Below, in pieces: positions 59,782 to 64,000 of a stretch of DNA of 64,000 nucleotides. This stretch comes from Streptomyces sp. D2-8 (GTDB taxonomy: Bacteria; Actinomycetota; Actinomycetes; Streptomycetales; Streptomycetaceae). The stretch lies in the NCBI RefSeq assembly GCF_023184515.1, contig NZ_JAAHBP010000007.1, positions 310,001-374,000 on the forward strand, read 5' to 3'. The position numbers were made by a program, and so were the translations under genes. The notes below the pieces were generated by a model, which had not been told where the DNA came from, searched no databases, and saw only the letters and a program-made list of their open reading frames with translations. Positions within the stretch are counted from its first letter, which is position 1. Every line of letters begins with the position of its first letter.

Positions 59782-60465
59782 ATGCCCGCGCCTCCCCCCG
59801 TCTCCGAGCCCGCCGGCCGGCTCCTCGGTGATCTGCTGGCCGTGGGTGAGCCCTACGCCCTCGTCCTCGCCGGCGGATACGCGGCGCTGGCGCACGGGCT
59901 CGTGGAGCGGACCGGGCGGGACGTGGACGTCGCCACGGAGCACCCGGCCGCGATGGAGGCCGTGGCGGACGCCGTCCGGACCGGGCTGGTCGGACGCGGC
60001 TGGCTCGTGCAGACCCTTCAGGCCGAGCCCCTGTCCGCCCAGTTCCTCGTGACCGACGCGCCGAGCGGCGTGGAGTGCGAGGTCGCTCTCCACAAGGAGA
60101 TGCTGTGGCGCCCGCCCGTGGAGACGGAGCTCGGGCCGGCGCTCTCCCTCGACGACCTCGTCGGCACCCGGGTGCGGGACCTGGCCGACCGCGGACTCGC
60201 GCGCGACCTGGTCGACGTGCACGCCGCCTCGGCCCGCTGGAGCCACCCCGAACTCGAGGAGCTCGGCCGCCGCCACGCCCCCGACACCTTCGACCTCACC
60301 GACCTCCAGGCCCGGCTGACCGGCACGGACTGGCTCGACGACAGGGCGTTCACCGTCCACGGCCTGGACGCCCCGTCCGTCGCCGGGCTGCGCCGCTGGG
60401 CCCAGGAGTGGGCCGACGACATCGCGGAACGCCTCATCGAGGGCGGGGCCCCGGACGAGGACTGA
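59782..60465 (+). CDS. AbiEii-like nucleotidyltransferase
   Basis: This 227-residue protein has the nucleotidyltransferase signature ALVLAGGYAALAHGLVERTG followed by RDVDVAT with the metal-binding Asp pair. The middle part (ALSLDDLVGTRVRDLADRGL, ARDLVDVHAA) corresponds to the helical half of AbiEii/MenA-type proteins. AbiEii proteins are the toxin part of type IV toxin-antitoxin modules. No AbiEi antitoxin gene is adjacent, so this may be a solo, housekeeping or domesticated copy. Confidence 0.78.
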   Translation: MPAPPPVSEPAGRLLGDLLAVGEPYALVLAGGYAALAHGLVERTGRDVDVATEHPAAMEAVADAVRTGLVGRGWLVQTLQAEPLSAQFLVTDAPSGVECEVALHKEMLWRPPVETELGPALSLDDLVGTRVRDLADRGLARDLVDVHAASARWSHPELEELGRRHAPDTFDLTDLQARLTGTDWLDDRAFTVHGLDAPSVAGLRRWAQEWADDIAERLIEGGAPDED

Positions 60466-60509
60466 CCCGCACCCCCGCACGGGGACTTACCGGTCGGTAC
60501 CCTGAACCG

Positions 60510-60995
60510 ATGGGGAACGGGGCAACCGGGCAGGTGGGGGTCGTCGCCGCGCTGGTGCGCACGGCGTTCCTGGTCGACGGTGTGTACGCGGAGGCCGGCC
60601 GGGCGTACGGACTGACGCCGCAGCAGGGGCAGTTGCTGTGCGTGCTGATGCACCGGCCCTACGGGATGAGCGAGCTCGGCGAGACGCTCGGGCTGGCGAA
60701 GTCGAGCCTGACCGGGCTGGTGGACCGGACGGTGCGGCGAGGCCTGGTGCGGCGGGAGCCCGACCCGCGCGACGGGCGGGCCGTACGGGTCGGGCTGACG
60801 GACGAAGGGGCCGCGCTCGCCGGGAAGTTCTACGCCGAGACCTGCCACCGTATGGAGGCGCTGCCGTCCGGGCTGAGCGGCGCCGAGCGGGACCGGCTGG
60901 CCGTCCTGCTGTCACAAGTCGTGGTGGACAACGAGGTTCCCGAGGTGTTCGTGGAGGCCGGGACGGTCTCGGTCTCCGGCAGCTCTCCGTCCTGA
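60510..60995 (+). CDS. MarR-family transcriptional regulator
   Basis: This 161-residue protein has the MarR winged helix: LTPQQGQLLCVLMHRPYGMS, recognition helix GLAKSSLTGLVDRTVRRGLV, wing REPDPRDGRAVRVGLTDEGA and a C-terminal dimerisation helix. The ligand is unknown. It lies 44 bp after the nucleotidyltransferase gene in the same direction. Confidence 0.9.
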   Translation: MGNGATGQVGVVAALVRTAFLVDGVYAEAGRAYGLTPQQGQLLCVLMHRPYGMSELGETLGLAKSSLTGLVDRTVRRGLVRREPDPRDGRAVRVGLTDEGAALAGKFYAETCHRMEALPSGLSGAERDRLAVLLSQVVVDNEVPEVFVEAGTVSVSGSSPS

Positions 60996-61002
60996 GCTTC
61001 CC

Positions 61003-61305
61003 TATCGGCTCACCGCCCTGAGTTCCGCCCGCTTCCCCGCGCCCGCGAGCCTCGGCGCGCTGCTCGGCACCGCGCGCGCCGGTGTGCTGGTCCGGCTCGG
61101 CTCGCCCCTGAGCACCAGCCAGCTGGTCGCCGTCACGGGGCAGGGGCTCGGCTCGGTCGGGCGGCATCTGCGGGTGCTGCTGGACGCGGGTCTCGTGGAG
61201 CGGCGCCGGGCGGGCAGGTCGGTGCTGTACTCGTGGACGGCGGCGGGGCAGGTGCTGGTGGAGGCTGTGGGGTGCGGGAACCGGCCCGGCACCCGCCGGA
61301 GCTAG
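61003..61305 (+). pseudogene. ArsR-family regulator C-terminal remnant
   Basis: The frame contains the end of a DUF5937/ArsR-type regulator: YRLTALSSARFPAPASLGAL, LLGTARAGVLVRLGSPLSTS and GSVGRHLRVLLDAGLVERRR. In full proteins this HTH follows an N-terminal domain of about 200 residues, which is missing here. A GTG at 61084 could start a 73-residue protein, too short for a normal regulator. I read it as a remnant fused to the MarR gene end by deletion. Confidence 0.55.
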
Positions 61306-61314
61306 CATCCGAGC

Positions 61315-61818
61315 ATGACGACTAGCAACGGTTCCTCTCCCCTCGATGTCGAGATCGGTGCGCTGCAGGGCGGTTCGGCCGACCTGTCCCAGTACGCGGG
61401 CAAGGCGGTGCTCGTGGTGAACGTCGCCTCCAAGTGCGGCCTGACCCCGCAGTACACGGGCCTTGAGAAGCTCCACGAGCAGTACGCCGCGCGCGGCTTC
61501 GCCGTCCTCGGCGTGCCCTGCAACCAGTTCCTCGGGCAGGAGCCCGGCAGCGCCGACGAGATCGCCGAGTTCTGCTCGGCGACGTACGGCGTGACCTTCC
61601 CGATGACCGAGAAGGTCGAGGTGAACGGCGACGACCGGCATCCGCTGTACGACCGCCTGACCGGCTTCGCGGACGCCGAGGGGCACAGCGGGGACATCCG
61701 CTGGAACTTCGAGAAGTTCCTCATCGGCCGCGACGGCCGGGTCGTGGCCCGCTTCTCGCCGCAGACCGAGCCGGACTCGGCGGAGGTCGTCGCGGCGATC
61801 GAGGCCCAGCTGGCCTGA
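61315..61818 (+). CDS. Glutathione peroxidase family (thiol peroxidase)
   Basis: This 167-residue protein has the peroxidatic Cys in VNVASKCGLTPQYTGLEKLH, the GPx signature LGVPCNQFLGQEPGS with Gln, the Trp/Asn pair WNFEKFLIGRDG and C-terminal RFSPQTEPDSAEV. It reduces hydroperoxides, probably with thioredoxin or mycothiol. It is a single gene. Confidence 0.95.
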   Translation: MTTSNGSSPLDVEIGALQGGSADLSQYAGKAVLVVNVASKCGLTPQYTGLEKLHEQYAARGFAVLGVPCNQFLGQEPGSADEIAEFCSATYGVTFPMTEKVEVNGDDRHPLYDRLTGFADAEGHSGDIRWNFEKFLIGRDGRVVARFSPQTEPDSAEVVAAIEAQLA

Positions 61819-61888
61819 CCTCCCGCCGCTTGACCTTGCCCCTGGGGCAGGCCCGAGCGTCCTCGTCATCGGGCGGAAGAGCCGCCCG

Positions 61889-62767
61889 ATGACGGAGGAT
61901 GCCAGGGTGGACGGACCGGACCAGGAGCTGCTCACCATCGGGGCGTTCGCCGCGCGTGCCCGCCTGTCGGCGAAGGCCCTGCGGCTGTACGACCGGCTGG
62001 GCCTGCTGGCCCCGGCACATGTCGACGAGGCCACCGGCTACCGCTACTACCGGGCCGGCCAGGTCGAACGGGCCCGGCTGGTGGCCATGCTGCGGCAGCT
62101 GGACATGCCGCTCGCCCGGATCGCCGAGGTGGTCGCGGCGGGCGACGGGCCCGCGGCGGCCGGGCTGCTCGGTGCGTACTGGGCGGATGTCGAGGCGCGG
62201 GTGGCGGGGCAGCGGACGCTCGCCGAGTACCTCCGTGGACGACTGTCGGGGAGGAGCTCCGAGATGTACGGGAAGTTCGCGGTCGAGACGGTGGAGACGC
62301 CCGCGCAGGTGGTGATCTCCGAGAAGCGGCACACGCTGGCGGACGAGCTGCCGGCGTGGATCGGGGCGGCGCTGGGCCGGCTGGAGGAGGCGGCCCGGGA
62401 GTGCGGGGGTGTGGCCGGGGTGCCGTACGTCGCCTATCACGCGGAGGTGTCGATGGAGAGCGACGGCCCCGCGGAGGCGTGTGTGCCGGTGGCCGACGAG
62501 GCGGCGGCCCGGGCCTGGGCGGAGCGGCGGGGCCGGGCGTGGGAGACGACGGTCCGGGTGGAGCCGGCCCGGCGGCTGGCGTACACCAGGATCACCAAGG
62601 CGCAGGTGGCGCACCCGCAGATCCTGGCCGCGTTCGAGGCGGTGGAGGAGTGGATGGCGGCGGAGGGACTGACGGCGACCGGGCCCTGCCGGGAGCGCTA
62701 CTTCGGGGACTGGGCGGCGACGGGGCCCGAGGACCCGGTGTGTGACGTGGCGTTCCCGGTGAGCTGA
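61889..62767 (+). CDS. MerR-family regulator with GyrI-like ligand domain
   Basis: This 292-residue protein has an N-terminal MerR DNA-binding domain (TIGAFAARARLSAKALRLYD, EATGYRYYRAGQVERARLVA, LDMPLARIAEVV), a short coiled helix, and a C-terminal GyrI/SOUL-like effector-binding fold (VETPAQVVISEKRHTLADEL, PYVAYHAEVSMESDGPAEAC, GPCRERYFGDWAATGPEDPV). Such proteins respond to drugs or small molecules. The target genes are not evident nearby. Confidence 0.92.
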   Translation: MTEDARVDGPDQELLTIGAFAARARLSAKALRLYDRLGLLAPAHVDEATGYRYYRAGQVERARLVAMLRQLDMPLARIAEVVAAGDGPAAAGLLGAYWADVEARVAGQRTLAEYLRGRLSGRSSEMYGKFAVETVETPAQVVISEKRHTLADELPAWIGAALGRLEEAARECGGVAGVPYVAYHAEVSMESDGPAEACVPVADEAAARAWAERRGRAWETTVRVEPARRLAYTRITKAQVAHPQILAAFEAVEEWMAAEGLTATGPCRERYFGDWAATGPEDPVCDVAFPVS

Positions 62768-62808
62768 TCTCCCTCGGCTGCTCTCTCAGGAGCCCGCGGG
62801 CACAAGCG

Positions 62809-62850
62809 GAGCCCTCTCGGCAAGGACGGCGATACTGGTCGAGAGGGCTC
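62809..62850. terminator. Bidirectional hairpin between convergent genes
   Basis: Arms GAGCCCTCTCG (62809-62819) and CGAGAGGGCTC (62840-62850) enclose 20 nt between the MerR gene end and the DUF397 gene end, which converge. Confidence 0.65.
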
Positions 62851-62885
62851 TGTCGGTGGTGCTTGTGGCGCTGTCGATCGCGGTG

Positions 62886-63077
62886 TCAGGCCTTGACCGA
62901 GGCCACGAAGGCGTTCCACGCGTCGGCGGGAAACGCCAGCTTGGGGCCCTCGGGGATCTTGGTGTCCCCGAGCTCCAGGGCCTCGTCAACGGTCGACCTG
63001 ACCATCACGCACGCGCCGTTGTTGTTGGTGTAGGAGGACGTCGTCCACGTTTCCGTGGTGCCCAGACGAATTGCCAT
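62886..63077 (-). CDS. DUF397 domain protein
   Basis: This 63-residue protein has the DUF397 pattern: TWTTSSYTNNNGACVMVR, VDEALELGDTKIPEGPKLAF and the ending AWNAFVASVKA. DUF397 proteins are usually encoded beside XRE/DUF5753 regulators, as here, and the pairs affect development and antibiotic production in Streptomyces. Confidence 0.93.
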   Translation of the reverse strand: MAIRLGTTETWTTSSYTNNNGACVMVRSTVDEALELGDTKIPEGPKLAFPADAWNAFVASVKA

Positions 63078-63274
63078 GTTCGCTCCGTTGCCAGTTGCGT
63101 TTACGCCAACCCGTGCTGGTGGTTGGCGTGATCGACGCTACTCGCCAACATCCTCGTTCGGAGCAGTCATTCACTCGACTGGATGGCATATTCCAGGGGA
63201 GACTTCCAGTCAGGCGTGTCAGGGGTGTAGCATCCCGCGCTTTGCCTAACGGAAGGCCATCGTCCGGTGGTGGC

Positions 63275-64000
63275 TCAGCGCGCGTAGTCCTTCGCCACAC
63301 GCTCGATGAGCTGCCGGGACTGGTCCACGTTCAGCGACTGGGCGCGCAGATGCTCGTACATCACCGTGTACTTCTGCACGTCGAGCGGCTTCTCCAGGTA
63401 CAGGTCGCTGGTGACGCCCTCGATGTAGACCACGCTCGAGTCGGCCGCGTCGGCGAACTCCAGGATCGAGTACTGGCCGTTGATGCCGGCGTGCGCGCCG
63501 ACCTCGAACGGCAGGACCTGCACGGTGATGTGGGGCAGCTGCGACATCTCGATGAGGTGCTCCAGCTGCTCGCGCATCACCGGCCGGCTGCCGACGACCC
63601 GGTGCAGGGACGCCTCGTCCAGGACCACCCACAGCCGCAGCGGTTCCGTGTCGGCGGTGATCCGGCCCTGCCGGCGCAGCCGGACCTCGACGCGCTTGTC
63701 GTTGTCCGCCTCCGACGCCTCGGGCGAACCGCCCCGGATGATGGCCTCGGCGTACGCACGGGTCTGCAACAGGCCGGTGATGATCTGGGGTTCGTAGACC
63801 CGGAGCGACTCGGCGTCCGTCTCCAGGCCGATGTAGACGCTGTAGGGGATGTCCCCGAAGGCATGCCACCAGCCCTGCTGCCGGGAGTCCTTGGCCATCT
63901 GCATCAGCGAGTCGACGATGCGCTGGTCCTCGACCTCGTAGACCCCGCAGAGGTCGCGGACGTCGCGCTGGCTGATGCTGCGCCGCCCGTTCTCCAGCCG
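63275..64000 (-). CDS. XRE/DUF5753 regulator, partial (5' end outside window)
   Basis: The frame is open to the right edge; 241 residues are visible. The first 30 residues (RLENGRRSISQRDVRDLCGV) are the end of an N-terminal Xre helix-turn-helix domain. The remainder is DUF5753: YIGLETDAESLRVYEPQIIT, LLQTRAYAEAII, RLRRQGRITADTEPLRLWVV, VMREQLEHLIEMSQLPHITV and ADAADSSVVYIEGVTSDLYL. An internal ATG at 63904 should not be taken as the start. It pairs with the DUF397 gene on the same strand. Confidence 0.92.
   Translation of the reverse strand, partial: RLENGRRSISQRDVRDLCGVYEVEDQRIVDSLMQMAKDSRQQGWWHAFGDIPYSVYIGLETDAESLRVYEPQIITGLLQTRAYAEAIIRGGSPEASEADNDKRVEVRLRRQGRITADTEPLRLWVVLDEASLHRVVGSRPVMREQLEHLIEMSQLPHITVQVLPFEVGAHAGINGQYSILEFADAADSSVVYIEGVTSDLYLEKPLDVQKYTVMYEHLRAQSLNVDQSRQLIERVAKDYAR

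Overview
This is high-GC actinobacterial chromosome with strong third-position GC bias. The gene content points to Streptomyces: a kdpFABC operon with kdpE/kdpD, a PAS/GAF/SpoIIE/HATPase regulator, DUF397 next to an XRE/DUF5753 protein, an S-adenosyl methyltransferase of the DUF574 type, and a GH11 xylanase coupled to a CE4 esterase. Genes are close-packed, many starts overlap the previous stop as ATGA or GTGA, and several GTG or TTG starts are used. No complete tRNA, rRNA, insertion sequence or CRISPR array was seen.

Left arm (1-4.2 kb): a decayed accessory zone. A partial SRPBCC-type protein runs off the left edge. Two degenerate copies of the same tRNA 3' end flank a stranded Tox-PL toxin fragment with an Imm35-like immunity gene and a perfect 22-bp palindrome. 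A secreted barnase-type RNase toxin with its barstar follows.

4.2-25.3 kb: mostly core or ordinary genes. These are the potassium-uptake operon kdp (minus strand), small regulators and membrane proteins, a ferric-reductase-like flavocytochrome, the SpoIIE-type regulator, and a CGNR regulator divergent from an epoxide hydrolase with two matching operators. Scattered among them are a VapBC scar, a SUKH immunity pseudogene and a small secreted protein with DDFTW repeats.

23.6-47.5 kb: the centrepiece, a thiopeptide-type RiPP cluster. Two genes encode exactly the same 57-residue precursor peptide. They are followed by a pyridine-synthase-like protein, a split lantibiotic dehydratase (glutamylation and elimination halves), an Ocin-ThiF/RRE-type protein, a YcaO cyclodehydratase and two SagB/nitroreductase-type oxidases. 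Divergently transcribed is a GriI/GriH pair that should make 3-amino-4-hydroxybenzoate, an adenylate-forming ligase that could activate it, and a Tat-exported multicopper oxidase. Two LuxR-type regulators lie on the left flank and an ABC exporter on the right. The combination suggests a thiopeptide carrying, or co-produced with, an aminohydroxybenzoate-derived group.

47.8-56.6 kb: an FAD monooxygenase, then a possible cyclic-nucleotide and conflict region. It contains a Crp-like regulator with an intact phosphate-binding cassette, a Pycsar-type membrane effector, and a four-gene operon of a divergent class III cyclase-like protein, a P-loop (STAND-like) NTPase, a coiled-coil SPFH-like protein and a DUF4407 membrane protein. 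The C-terminus of the cyclase-like protein and the N-terminus of the NTPase share a short Gly/Ala/Phe motif that resembles bacterial amyloid signalling sequences.

56.8-64 kb: xylan degradation (GH11 and CE4), a methyltransferase, an AbiEii-like nucleotidyltransferase, MarR and MerR regulators, an ArsR remnant, a glutathione peroxidase and a DUF397/XRE pair running off the right edge.
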